This document shows positions 44,597-53,400 of a stretch of DNA of 64,000 nt, piece after piece; the first letter of the stretch is position 1; each line of letters starts with the position of its first letter. The notes beneath the pieces are model-generated. The model did no database searches. It worked only from the letters and a program-made list of their open reading frames with translations, and was not told the DNA's origin. Origin of the DNA: Virgibacillus chiguensis (lineage in GTDB: Bacteria > Bacillota > Bacilli > Bacillales > Amphibacillaceae). A program made the translations under genes and the position numbers. Where the stretch lies: assembly GCF_900129865.1 (NCBI RefSeq), contig NZ_FQXD01000017.1:1-64000 (forward strand), read 5' to 3'.

Positions 44597-44641
44597 AACC
44601 GTATGAAGTCCCTATTTACTGTGATTTCATACGGTTTTTTA
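44597..44641 (+). terminator. Strong terminator of the small-protein pair
   Basis: AACCGTATGA pairs with TCATACGGTT across a 20-base loop, followed by TTTTTTAT. Confidence 0.85.
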
Positions 44642-44697
44642 TGGTCTATAAAATTTTGCAGCTGTGGATAAACTAACTAAGTTATTTAGCCACGTCC

Positions 44698-44730
44698 GGT
44701 TCCAGCGCCCAGCAACTAGGCGACTTTGTT
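44698..44730. repeat. Fragment of repeat family R2
   Basis: GTTCCAGCGCCCAGCAACTAGGCGAC matches the left end of the R2 copies at 15045 and 15951. Only about 33 bases remain. Confidence 0.6.
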
Positions 44731-44761
44731 TACTTGACGTATATCACATATAGCTTATTTA

Positions 44762-45931
44762 TTACAAAGCTAATTTCAATATCTCCACTATATCTGTAGC
44801 ATTTAATTTCTTAAGGTGTCCAATGGCTTGGGTGTTATTTTTCGTTGCACGATTTGCCATTTCTTCAAAATGTGTATCGTCAATTTCCAATTCACTCAAG
44901 TGTGACTTCATGCCCATACGGGTAAAGAAATTACGTGTTTTTTCAATACTTAATTGAATAATTTCTTCCTTCGAGTGAGCGAACGGATCAATGTTAAATA
45001 CGCGAACGCCGTACTTAACAAAAATATTTGGATGGAACTGACTCACATATTCCATCCAAGCAGGAAATACGATGGCCATTCCTTCTCCATGAACAATTCC
45101 ATATTGCCCGCTAAGCTCATGCTCCATACGATGTGAGGCCCAGTCAGGTTCACGACCTAATTCTAAGCTATTGTTATGCGCCATGACGGCAGTCCACATG
45201 ACTTCTGCTCTTAAGTCATAATCTTCTAGTTGTTCCATCAATTGTTGCCCACTAATTAAAAGTGATTGTACTGCACCTTCAAGAAGAAAATCAGTTAATT
45301 GTACATGCTCTATTTTAGTAAAATAACGTTCTAAAAGATGTGTTAAAATATCGGATACACCTACACCAGTGTGATAACTTGGCAGTTTTACTGTGAATTC
45401 TGGGTTGAGAATAGAAAATGCGGGAATAATCAGGTTTGTTTCTACACCTAGCTTGTGTTCTGCGTTAGAAACAATGGTTGCATTCGACATTTCGGATCCA
45501 GAAGAGGCAACAGTAGAAATCACGCCAATTGGTAGTGCTTGCTTTACTTCAGCCTTACCAATAAAGAAATCCCAGGCATCTCCGTCGTATAATGCACCAA
45601 AGGCTACAGCTTTTGCTGTGTCAATCACGCTACCGCCACCGACAGCTAAAATGAAGTCAATTTCCTGCTCTTTTACAATTGTCACCAACTTGCGGATTAA
45701 GCTAATTTCAGGATTAGGAACGACATCTCCATTTTTGAAAATCTTTATATTTTTGGTATGAAGCTTTGTTTCAATGGTATCATAAATACCTAAATCAAAA
45801 ATATAGTCGCCACTATAGAGTACGAGAACATGCTTAGAGTGACTTTCTGCGTCAATAAGCTCGCCAATACGACGTTCTTCGCCTTTCCCGAAATAAATAT
45901 TTGCTGGGTTATAGTAGTTAAAATTTTGCAT
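44762..45931 (-). CDS. Iron-containing alcohol dehydrogenase
   Basis: 389 residues of group III Fe-ADH. NAD motif G-G-G-S (98-101) followed by V-I-D-T-A-K-A, and metal ligands D194, H198, H267 and H281 (G-V-S-D-I-L-T-H and H-R-M-E-H-E-L-S then H-G-E-G). It resembles YugJ/butanol-dehydrogenase-type enzymes that reduce aldehydes to alcohols. It follows the DeoR gene in the same direction by 69 bases with ribosome site AAAAGGAG. Its place beside the kinase-isomerase-aldolase genes suggests it reduces the aldehyde released by the aldolase (acetaldehyde or methylthioacetaldehyde). Confidence 0.9.
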   Translation of the reverse strand: MQNFNYYNPANIYFGKGEERRIGELIDAESHSKHVLVLYSGDYIFDLGIYDTIETKLHTKNIKIFKNGDVVPNPEISLIRKLVTIVKEQEIDFILAVGGGSVIDTAKAVAFGALYDGDAWDFFIGKAEVKQALPIGVISTVASSGSEMSNATIVSNAEHKLGVETNLIIPAFSILNPEFTVKLPSYHTGVGVSDILTHLLERYFTKIEHVQLTDFLLEGAVQSLLISGQQLMEQLEDYDLRAEVMWTAVMAHNNSLELGREPDWASHRMEHELSGQYGIVHGEGMAIVFPAWMEYVSQFHPNIFVKYGVRVFNIDPFAHSKEEIIQLSIEKTRNFFTRMGMKSHLSELEIDDTHFEEMANRATKNNTQAIGHLKKLNATDIVEILKLAL

Positions 45932-46000
45932 AATTTTTTAAACTCCTTTTAAAATATATGTTTTGTTGGGAAACGTATATTCATAAAGGAATCAATCAAA

Positions 46001-46759
46001 TTAATAAATCAACTGTATGTTATTATTTTGAAAGAAATGTATCCACTCTGGCGATGGCTTTTGGTCTGTAATTATGGTAGAGATGTGGGAAAAGTCATCA
46101 ATTAAATGGATCGTTCGAAAATCAAATTTTGTATGATCCACTACTAAATAGTTTTTCTCGGATTGTTGTAAGAATTGTTTTCTAATTAGCGATTCTTCTT
46201 CGCTGTAATCGGTTGGACCAATATGCAAGCTCATGCCAGAGCTACTAATAAACGCTTTATCAATTAAGTATCGGGAAATAACATTTTGGGCATTTACACC
46301 AATAAAGGAATGCGTTACATTCCTAAAGTTGCCGCCAATAATAATTAGTTTAATAGACTTGTGATCCTTTAAGACGTTGGCAATATCTAGTGAATTAGAT
46401 ATCACAGTAATTTTTAATGTTGTCATACTTAAAAGTGTTGCTATAGATAATGATGTTGTGGAGCTGTCTAAAGCAATAGACTCTCCGTCTTCAATGAATT
46501 GCAAGCATTTACCAGCCATATTTGTCTTTTCTTCTTTTAACATCGTTTCTCTTAATAAGACAGGCACTTCTTTATCAAGTGTTTTGGGCTGATAAGCACC
46601 ACCACGCACGCGCTTTAACTTCTTTTCCTTCTCTAAGGTTGCTAAATCTTTACGGATTGTTTCTTCTGTTACATTTAACATTTTGCTCAAATCCGTCACT
46701 TTTACACTGCCGGTATTATTGAGTTGTTTTAAAATTTCTTGTAATCGATCATATTTCAT
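46001..46759 (-). CDS. DeoR-family transcriptional regulator
   Basis: Starting at ATG 46759 it has 252 residues; longer frame starts upstream have no ribosome site and cover the divergent promoter. The N-terminal helix-turn-helix (Y-D-R-L-Q-E-I-L-K-Q-L, then V-K-V-T-D-L-S-K-M-L-N-V-T-E-E-T-I-R-K-D-L) is typical of DeoR, as are R-V-R-G-G-A and the phosphosugar-sensing domain with I-A-L-D-S-S-T-T-S at about 92-100. DeoR regulators are usually repressors released by a sugar phosphate. It is divergent to the transporter/kinase/isomerase/aldolase genes and upstream of the alcohol dehydrogenase. Confidence 0.9.
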   Translation of the reverse strand: MKYDRLQEILKQLNNTGSVKVTDLSKMLNVTEETIRKDLATLEKEKKLKRVRGGAYQPKTLDKEVPVLLRETMLKEEKTNMAGKCLQFIEDGESIALDSSTTSLSIATLLSMTTLKITVISNSLDIANVLKDHKSIKLIIIGGNFRNVTHSFIGVNAQNVISRYLIDKAFISSSGMSLHIGPTDYSEEESLIRKQFLQQSEKNYLVVDHTKFDFRTIHLIDDFSHISTIITDQKPSPEWIHFFQNNNIQLIY

Positions 46760-46868
46760 CAAAACAATCTTTCCTTTACGATTTGCTACTTGCACTTTAT
46801 CATAAAAAAACCGAAAAGTAAATATTTCAAAACGTAATCGCAAGCTTTTTGCCAACAAAACCCAAAAT

Positions 46869-46890
46869 ATCAAAACAAAATAATTTTGAT
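46869..46890. promoter_or_regulatory. Candidate DeoR operator
   Basis: ATCAAAA (46869-46875) and TTTTGAT (46884-46890) form a perfect dyad, with further CAAAA words nearby (46855-46880). It lies 15 bases before the -35 of the transporter gene, in the divergent control region. CAAA-rich repeats are common DeoR targets. Confidence 0.5.
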
Positions 46891-46905
46891 TTTCTTTGAA
46901 AAGTA

Positions 46906-46934
46906 TTGACAATCTGTTTTGGCTCTATTATTAT
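46906..46934 (+). promoter_or_regulatory. Sigma-A promoter of the transporter gene
   Basis: TTGACA (46906-46911) and TATTAT (46929-46934) are 17 bases apart. The leader to the start at 47050 is about 110 bases. Confidence 0.65.
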
Positions 46935-47049
46935 TAAGTCGTTGGGAGCGTATACATAAAGTTTCATATAAAGAATACAGGAGAAAGGAGTAAGGATTTG
47001 GGGAGATTTTTGTTTTCTAACTATCATAGAGAAAAGGAGCAAAATCCTA

Positions 47050-48378
47050 ATGCAGAAAACAGAAGAAAAAAACAAAACTTCCAATAAAGGGAGATTTATG
47101 GGGCTTGTCCCGTTAATTATCTTTTTGGCTTTATATATGTTAACCGGTTTGGTGTCAGGTAGCTTTGAAAACATGCCATTGATGATTGGTATATTAATTG
47201 CTTCAGGTGTTGCATTAATGATGTCAAATAAAGACAATCCGACAAAGTTTGAAGAGCGAGTGACAATGTTTTGTAAAGGTGGCGGCGACCACACACTGAT
47301 GTTAATGGTTGTTATCTTTATTTTAGCTGGAGCATTTCATGGTGTAGCCAGTGGCATGCATGCTGTCGATTCCGTAACAAATTTAGGTCTTAGTGTTCTA
47401 CCATCCAATTTAATTTTGCCAGGCTTGTTTATTATTGGTTGTGTACTTAGTTTCTCTATGGGAACGTCTATGGGGACGGTTGCGGCTTTGGCACCATTAG
47501 CCATTGATATTGCTGATAAAACAGGATGTAATGTAGCATTGGTATGTGGTGTTGTTGTTGGTGCTGCCATGTTTGGTGATAATTTATCGTTTATATCTGA
47601 CACAACAATTGCAGCAACGCGTACACAAGAAATATCTATGAAAGATAAATTTAGAGCAAATATTTTAATGGTTTTACCAGCAGTAGTTATTAATATGATT
47701 TTATTGGCTTTTGTTCCGATTAATGCGGTTTCGATTTCAGGCTCTTATGATTATAACTTAATAAATATCATTCCATATGTGCTAGTTATCGTTTTGTCAT
47801 TAGTCGGTGTTCAAGTTATTACAGTAATGGTTACAGGAATATTTGCAGGTATGTTTATTGGTTTATTCCATGGAGATTTTACAATTATTGAGTTTATGAA
47901 GATTGCCCATGATGGTATGAGAGGCATGGAAGATATGGCTATTATTGCTATTTTAGTCGGTGGGCTTGTTGCATTAATGAAATATCTTGGAGGAATTGAT
48001 TGGCTACTTCATACGCTTACTAGAAAAACGAAAACAGCACGAGGTGGGGAACTTTCCATTGCAGCCCTTGTTAGTTTAATGGATATTTCAACTACTAATA
48101 ATACGATTTCCATCATCGCTGCAGGTCCACTAGCGAAAGATATTTCGGATGAATTCGGTATTTCACGTTCACGTACAGCGAGTTTGTTAGATATATTTTC
48201 TGCCGCATTTAATGGTTTATTACCATATGCAGGACAATTATTGGTGATTGGCGGTATGGCAGGAGTGTCGCCTGTTAGTATCATGCCTTATAACTGGTAC
48301 TCCATTCTAATGATAGTGATCGGTTTACTATCTATTGCTATTGGCTTTCCAAAAGGGAAGGATGTAAAGGTTAATTAA
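47050..48378 (+). CDS. NhaC-family (Na+/H+ antiporter type) transporter
   Basis: 442 residues with about eleven membrane helices. The segment G-A-A-M-F-G-D-N-L-S-F-I-S-D-T-T-I-A-A (about 176-194) is the NhaC family signature, and F-S-M-G-T-S-M-G-T-V is the preceding helix. The family exchanges sodium or protons with organic solutes or malate/lactate-like anions. As the first gene beside a salvage pathway it may import the deoxy- or methylthio-sugar, or its nucleoside, rather than serve ion balance; this is inference. It starts 10 bases after AAAAGGAG. Confidence 0.83.
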   Translation: MQKTEEKNKTSNKGRFMGLVPLIIFLALYMLTGLVSGSFENMPLMIGILIASGVALMMSNKDNPTKFEERVTMFCKGGGDHTLMLMVVIFILAGAFHGVASGMHAVDSVTNLGLSVLPSNLILPGLFIIGCVLSFSMGTSMGTVAALAPLAIDIADKTGCNVALVCGVVVGAAMFGDNLSFISDTTIAATRTQEISMKDKFRANILMVLPAVVINMILLAFVPINAVSISGSYDYNLINIIPYVLVIVLSLVGVQVITVMVTGIFAGMFIGLFHGDFTIIEFMKIAHDGMRGMEDMAIIAILVGGLVALMKYLGGIDWLLHTLTRKTKTARGGELSIAALVSLMDISTTNNTISIIAAGPLAKDISDEFGISRSRTASLLDIFSAAFNGLLPYAGQLLVIGGMAGVSPVSIMPYNWYSILMIVIGLLSIAIGFPKGKDVKVN

Positions 48379-48699
48379 TCATGTGAATTATATAACAATC
48401 GATATACGTAGGAGCTTCTTCTAGAAGACAGTTGCCCAACTTGTCTATCATCAGCTTTGGGAAGTTCCTCGTGAACGATAGCAAAAAATGAGTATTCTTT
48501 CGTACCTTGAATATTTTACACGCGGAAGGTAAGATCGGTATTCTCCGTGAAACCTTTTATATTCAGTTATAAAAGAACAGCTTATATAATAATAGTAACA
48601 TTTGTTAGAAAAAATAACATGCAAAGAGCTTGAATATAAATATTTATTAAGAAAACGTAAGTCCTTACAGATTTAATTAAATTACAGGAGGAAAGTACA
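48379..48699. other. Gap between transporter and kinase genes
   Basis: 320 bases with no gene. It contains the small palindrome CTTCTAGAAG near 48419, an imperfect stem CACGCGGA/TCTCCGTG (about 48521-48552) and TATATAATAAT near 48583. It may hold a second promoter or attenuator for the kinase operon. No S-box (SAM riboswitch) signature was found. Confidence 0.45.
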
Positions 48700-49902
48700 A
48701 TGTCCAAATTCACACAGCATTTTTTAATGGCACATGAAGACGTGAAACAGTTTGTGACGGATGAATTAAAGCTATTCCCAATGGATGCAGAGCTAGAGGT
48801 AAGTGAAATTGGTGATGGTAATATCAATTATGTGTTTAAGGTTGTCGATAATAAATCAGGTAAGCGTGTCGTTGTGAAGCAGGCGGATGTGCTACTTCGA
48901 TCATCTGGTCGTCCGCTTGATATTTCAAGAAATAAGATTGAAGCAGATATATTAAAAATACAATATGAGCTTGTACCAGCATTTATTCCTGAAATTTACA
49001 ATTATAATGAAGCGATGAGCACATTAACAATGGAAGATATATCTGCTTATAAAAATCTGCGCTATGAATTAATGAATGAACAAATTTTCCCGAATTTTGC
49101 CGAAGACATCAGTACATTTTTAGCAAGTGTACTTTTACCTACTACGGATTTATGTTGGGATCGTCATGAGAAAAAGGATCTTGTTAAAAATTTCACCAAT
49201 ATAGATATGTGTGATATTAGTGAAGACCTTGTCTTTACGGAGCCTTATTATAACTACAAAGATCAAAATATTATTATTGAAGCGAATGAACAGTTTGTAA
49301 AAGATCATATTTATCAAAATGATGTGCTTATTAGCCATGTTGCCGAATTACGTAACAAGTATATGAATCAAGCCCAAGCGTTAGTGCATGGAGATTTGCA
49401 TTCAGGCTCCATTTTTATTAATCAAGCAGGGGTTAAAGTGATTGATCCAGAGTTCGCTTTTTATGGCCCGATGGGCTACGATATTGGGAATGTTATCGGT
49501 AATTTATTCTTTCCTTTGGCAAGAGCTCACTATTACAATGGAGACGGAAAATTTCAAGTATGGTTAGCAAACACGATTTGTGATGTGTATGATAAAGTGA
49601 AGGAAAAAATGGCAACTGTTTATGACGAAAGAGTGACGCTTCCGCTTTATAAGAATACATCTTTTAAAACGACTTATCTAGCTGAAGTAATGGCTGATTC
49701 TTTAGGGTACGCAGGAACGGAAATCATCCGTCGTGTTATCGGTGATTCCAAAGTAAAAGAAGTATCCGAGGCGCCACTAGGTGAAGAACGTATTGCTATG
49801 GAACGTGCATTACTTAAAATGGGAATGGAATTAATTATACAACGGAATGAGATTACAACAGGGGAAGAGCTAGTTCGTCGATGTCACCAAATAATGGCTT
49901 AA
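48700..49902 (+). CDS. mtnK: S-methyl-5-thioribose kinase or related 5-deoxyribose kinase
   Basis: 400 residues of the MtnK branch of the APH/choline-kinase fold. Seen: N-terminal E-I-G-D-G-N-I-N-Y-V-F-K (nucleotide loop, about 31-42), V-V-V-K-Q-A-D near 58, the catalytic loop A-L-V-H-G-D-L-H-S-G-S-I-F at about 229-241, and V-I-D-P-E-F-A-F-Y-G-P-M-G-Y-D-I-G-N. It phosphorylates O1 of the sugar. In classical salvage the product goes to MtnA and the MtnW/X/B/D enzymes; here an aldolase follows instead. Ideal ribosome site AGGAGGAAAG, 25 bases to the isomerase. Confidence 0.88.
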   Translation: MSKFTQHFLMAHEDVKQFVTDELKLFPMDAELEVSEIGDGNINYVFKVVDNKSGKRVVVKQADVLLRSSGRPLDISRNKIEADILKIQYELVPAFIPEIYNYNEAMSTLTMEDISAYKNLRYELMNEQIFPNFAEDISTFLASVLLPTTDLCWDRHEKKDLVKNFTNIDMCDISEDLVFTEPYYNYKDQNIIIEANEQFVKDHIYQNDVLISHVAELRNKYMNQAQALVHGDLHSGSIFINQAGVKVIDPEFAFYGPMGYDIGNVIGNLFFPLARAHYYNGDGKFQVWLANTICDVYDKVKEKMATVYDERVTLPLYKNTSFKTTYLAEVMADSLGYAGTEIIRRVIGDSKVKEVSEAPLGEERIAMERALLKMGMELIIQRNEITTGEELVRRCHQIMA

Positions 49903-49927
49903 CGATCGCATAAGGAGGATTTTAAAG

Positions 49928-50980
49928 ATGCAACGAGCGGATTATGATTTACCGTTTTTATTAACTTATGAAAATGTAGCTTGGTATGAGAATGGCAAAG
50001 TACGCATTTTGGATCGGAGAATTTATCCGACAGAGATTCGTTTTGTTGAATGTACGACACATCAAGAAGTTGCCCAAGCTATTACAGATATGGTCACCCA
50101 AAGTGCTGGTCCCTATACAGCTGCTGGAATGGGTATGGCATTAGCTGCGTATGAAACACGCGGTAAAAAAGAAGCGGAGCAAGTAGCCTATTTAGAAAAA
50201 GCTGCTCATACGATTGCTTATGCTCGCCCAACTACGGCCAATCGGATGGGGAAAATTACGAGTAGTTGTTTAGAAGTAGGGAAAGCTGCGCTAGCAAAGG
50301 GGCAAGATCCTGTTGAAGCAATTTTTCTCTCCACGGTAGATTCTTTAAATCGTCGATATTCCATCATGGATAAAGTAGGCAAACACTTAATTCGATTAAT
50401 GCCACATAATGGAAAGATTCTGACGCAGTGTTTTGGGGAGACAATAGTGGGAACTTTCCTACGCGCTGCTAAAGCAGAAAATAAAGATTTAGAAATTTTT
50501 TGCGCGGAAACTCGACCATATTTGCAAGGTGCTCGTTTAACGTCTAGCTGTGCCATTGATTTGGGCTTTCCAACAACAGTAATTACGGATAATATGGTAG
50601 CTTATGCTATGGAATACAAACAGATTGATGTGTTTACGTCTGCTGCGGATTCCATTGCTAGAGATGGGCATATAGCGAATAAAATTGGTACCAATCAGAT
50701 CGCTATTGTCGGACAGCATTATGAAGTTCCTTATTATGTGACAGGGATTCCGGATACCGATAAGCAAACAAAGGCGGATATTGTAATTGAAGAGCGTGAC
50801 CCGAAGCAAGTATTAGAATATCGAGGAATTCCTAATACCTTGGCTGGAGTTCAAGCTATCTACCCATCCTTTGATATCACAAGCCCATCTCGAATCAGCG
50901 GAATTGTGACAGATAAAGGCGTTTACGCTCCTAATGATTTGGATACATACTTCAAAGAGGAGCAAGTCCGGTTTTATTAA
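49928..50980 (+). CDS. mtnA: MtnA-like aldose-1-phosphate isomerase (methylthioribose- or deoxyribose-1-phosphate)
   Basis: 350 residues of the eIF2B-like MtnA family. The catalytic pair is kept: C168 in I-L-T-Q-C and D241 in S-A-A-D-S-I-A-R-D-G. The blocks E-T-R-P-Y-L-Q-G-A-R-L-T, T-D-N-M-V-A-Y and A-N-K-I-G-T are typical. Substrate-site loops differ from canonical MtnA: T-Q-C-F-G-E-T replaces T-x-C-N-A-G-A, and A-A-D-S replaces G-A-D-R. Such divergence suggests a paralogue like DrdI that isomerises 5-deoxyribose 1-phosphate as well as or instead of the methylthio sugar. It lies between the kinase and the aldolase gene. Confidence 0.85.
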   Translation: MQRADYDLPFLLTYENVAWYENGKVRILDRRIYPTEIRFVECTTHQEVAQAITDMVTQSAGPYTAAGMGMALAAYETRGKKEAEQVAYLEKAAHTIAYARPTTANRMGKITSSCLEVGKAALAKGQDPVEAIFLSTVDSLNRRYSIMDKVGKHLIRLMPHNGKILTQCFGETIVGTFLRAAKAENKDLEIFCAETRPYLQGARLTSSCAIDLGFPTTVITDNMVAYAMEYKQIDVFTSAADSIARDGHIANKIGTNQIAIVGQHYEVPYYVTGIPDTDKQTKADIVIEERDPKQVLEYRGIPNTLAGVQAIYPSFDITSPSRISGIVTDKGVYAPNDLDTYFKEEQVRFY

Positions 50981-51121
50981 GTTTTATGGATGTAATGTGT
51001 CATATCTTTTACCATGATTATAATTGGAAAGGATTGGTGACCGAGATCACAAGCTTTTTACTTGCTAAATCTAATCGTTTGTGGTCACGTGAGAAAAATT
51101 TAAAGAGTGAGGATAATAGAC

Positions 51122-51781
51122 ATGAAATATGCTGAAGAACGGAAACAGATTGTAGATTATGGGAAGAATTTATTAGAAGAGAATTTAACGACAGGTACTG
51201 GCGGTAATATAAGTATCTATATAAGAGAAGATCAAGTGATGCTTATTTCACCAAGTGGCATTCCTTACCCAGATATAAAGGAAGAAGATATTGTACTATT
51301 GAATCTTGATGGAGATGTATTGGAGGGAGATCGTAAGCCTTCAAGTGAGTATGATATGCACCGCATTTTTTACCAACGTACAGAACATGTGAATTCTGTT
51401 GTGCACACACATTCGGAATATGCAACTGTTTTTGCATGCTTGCACGAAGAAATCTTGCCTCTCCATTATATTATTGGTTCAGTTGGCAATAAAGTTCGCT
51501 GTTGTGAATATAAAACGTTCGGTACGTATGAGCTAGCGGAGGAAGTTTTTCAAACGATTGGCAATGATAAAGGACTCTTGCTTGGTAACCATGGTGTGAT
51601 TGCAGTTGGCGAAGATTTACCAGCGTCTTTTTCCGTTGCGAAGGACATCGAGTTTATTGCGAAACTGTATTATCGGGCGCGGAGTATTGGGGAACCAGTT
51701 CTGTTAAATGATGAACAGCTAGCTGAAGTTGTTGATAAATTTGGTACGTATGGACAATTAAGAACATACGGCCAAGATTAA
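51122..51781 (+). CDS. Class II aldolase, L-fuculose-phosphate aldolase family
   Basis: ATG 51122 after GTGAGG gives 219 residues. Zinc ligands and catalytic residues of the family are present: E76 (S-S-E-Y-D-M-H), H95 and H97 (V-V-H-T-H-S-E-Y), and H157 (G-N-H-G-V). N-terminal T-G-T-G-G-N-I-S is the phosphate-binding motif. It should split a ketose 1-phosphate into DHAP and an aldehyde. Following an MtnK/MtnA pair, the likely substrate is 5-methylthioribulose or 5-deoxyribulose 1-phosphate, as in the DHAP shunt and the DrdA pathway. Last gene of the operon; a strong terminator follows. Confidence 0.88.
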   Translation: MKYAEERKQIVDYGKNLLEENLTTGTGGNISIYIREDQVMLISPSGIPYPDIKEEDIVLLNLDGDVLEGDRKPSSEYDMHRIFYQRTEHVNSVVHTHSEYATVFACLHEEILPLHYIIGSVGNKVRCCEYKTFGTYELAEEVFQTIGNDKGLLLGNHGVIAVGEDLPASFSVAKDIEFIAKLYYRARSIGEPVLLNDEQLAEVVDKFGTYGQLRTYGQD

Positions 51782-51806
51782 GCTACTTATAGTAAAAAAC
51801 AATGAA

Positions 51807-51855
51807 GGGAATGTTTGGAGGAAATCACCTTTTCTTCAAACATTCCCTTTTATTT
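51807..51855 (+). terminator. Terminator of the kinase-isomerase-aldolase operon
   Basis: GGGAATGTTTG pairs perfectly with CAAACATTCCC, followed by TTTTATTTCCCTTTT. Confidence 0.9.
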
Positions 51856-52260
51856 CCCTTTTATCGATATTTCTTTACTTTTTGCACGCTTTATTTTGTA
51901 CATAGATACAGCTTTTAATATACCAATTGTTTTTAAATGTATAAGCAATTTTTCGCTAGTACCACCAAGAGACCAAAAAGCGTTTATCTATGCATTGAGA
52001 GAGGTGTCCAAACGCGCGGTTTCAAATGCGATAATGAACTATCGTTTTCAATCAGAGTTGTTTGTGTTATTATATGAAACTCAAAATTAGATAGTATGAT
52101 GAATATCCATTCATATTAGTAGTAGAAATGAAATCGTCGTGTTAGCATAGATCAAAATGGGTATTGTTTTAACAGGGTGATTTTAAGTTAATACCATTAT
52201 CTTTATTGCTTAGATATGAAAAGAGTTTACTATAAATCTTTTATTTTGAGGAGGAGAATA
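51856..52260. other. Intergenic region, no gene seen
   Basis: About 400 AT-rich bases. A frame of 91 codons beginning inside the terminator resembles nothing and is dismissed. GATTTTAAG and other AT-rich promoter-like words precede the next gene. Confidence 0.4.
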
Positions 52261-53274
52261 ATGAAACAACAACAACTTATTTTTAATGAACGACCTAATG
52301 GGCTACCAAATGCAAGCACGTTTGCTATCAAGGAAGTGAAGGTGGGGAGTCCAAAGCAAGATCAATTACTATTAAAAACGCTTTATATTTCTGTTGATCC
52401 GTATATGCGTGGCAGAATGGCAGATGGTCCATCCTATATCTCCCCATTTCAAATTGGCGAGCCTCTTAATGGTGGAGTTGTCGGGCAAGTGATTACTTCA
52501 GAAAGTAATCAATTCCAGCAAGGAGATATTGTTACAGGAATGCTAGACTTTCAAGAATATCATATAGTGAATGCGGATCAAGTACGTAAGGTAAATACAT
52601 TTGGTTTACGTCCTAGTGTTGCTCTTGGCCCTTTAGGAATGCCGGGACTGACGGCGTATTTCGGGATGATGCATATTGGTGAACCAAAACAAGGAGAAAC
52701 GGTAGTTATTTCTGGAGCGGCAGGAGCTGTTGGACAAATAGCAGGTCAACTTGCTAAAAGGGCTGGTGCACGTGTAATAGGAATTGTTGGTTCTGAGGAA
52801 AAAGCAGCGTACGTTACGGAAACGTTGGGGTATGACCACGCGATCCAATACAAGCATGGCGATGTCCATAAACAATTGAAGCAAGCTTGTCCAAATGGTA
52901 TCGATGTGTATTTTGAAAATGTAGGTGGAGAAATAGGCGATGCGGTATGGCCGTTACTGAATGCATTTGCTCGTATACCTGTTTGTGGCGCTATTTCGTC
53001 GTATAACTTGAAAGAGGGCGAACGAGACATTGGTGTACGGGTGCAGACGTATTTAATCAAAGCTAGGGCAAAAATGCAAGGCTTTTTAGTCGGTGACTAT
53101 ACAGAACATTTTAAGGAAGCGTATGAGGAATTAGGCAAAGCGATAGCGAGTGGAGAATTAAAATACGAGGAGACAATTCGCGAAGGATTCGAGTCGATCC
53201 CTGATGCTTTCATCGGTTTGTTTACAGGTGAGAACATTGGCAAGCAATTGGTGAAAGTCGCAGAACAAGAATAA
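52261..53274 (+). CDS. NADP-dependent oxidoreductase, MDR superfamily (YfmJ/leukotriene B4 dehydrogenase type)
   Basis: ATG 52261 follows GAGGAGGAG and gives 337 residues; a longer frame start lacks a ribosome site. The protein begins with the usual N-E-R-P-N-G-L-P, has the family mark L-Y-I-S-V-D-P-Y-M-R-G-R-M at about 41-53, the cofactor motif S-G-A-A-G-A-V-G at about 155-162, and F-E-N-V-G-G near 218. No zinc ligands are seen. Members reduce the double bond of enones using NADPH. It is a single gene with its own terminator. Confidence 0.9.
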   Translation: MKQQQLIFNERPNGLPNASTFAIKEVKVGSPKQDQLLLKTLYISVDPYMRGRMADGPSYISPFQIGEPLNGGVVGQVITSESNQFQQGDIVTGMLDFQEYHIVNADQVRKVNTFGLRPSVALGPLGMPGLTAYFGMMHIGEPKQGETVVISGAAGAVGQIAGQLAKRAGARVIGIVGSEEKAAYVTETLGYDHAIQYKHGDVHKQLKQACPNGIDVYFENVGGEIGDAVWPLLNAFARIPVCGAISSYNLKEGERDIGVRVQTYLIKARAKMQGFLVGDYTEHFKEAYEELGKAIASGELKYEETIREGFESIPDAFIGLFTGENIGKQLVKVAEQE

Positions 53275-53286
53275 TGAAGGGTGAGG

Positions 53287-53314
53287 AGCACAATCATTTT
53301 GATTGTGCTTTGCT
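53287..53314 (+). terminator. Terminator after the oxidoreductase gene
   Basis: AGCACAATC-ATTTT-GATTGTGCT, followed by TTGCTCTATTTT. Confidence 0.75.
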
Positions 53315-53322
53315 CTATTTTA

Positions 53323-53400
53323 AAAGATAAGAAAGTATAAAATTTTCGGTTTTATAGAAAAGTGGTAGCTTTCGCATAAAAACTTGTGGCAAGCCAACTT
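53323..53400. repeat. Dispersed repeat family R1, copy 5
   Basis: AAGATAAGAAAGTATAAAATTTTCGGTTTTATAG with a following CTTTCGCATAAAAACTTGTGGCAAGCC block, directly after a terminator as at 27903. Confidence 0.6.

Noticed and set aside
48379-48699. Possible SAM riboswitch before the methylthioribose kinase-like gene
   Set aside because: The S-box core sequences and its stem order are not present; only weak local stems are seen.
51815-52090. 91-codon frame after the aldolase gene
   Set aside because: Begins inside the operon terminator, has no ribosome site and low protein likeness.
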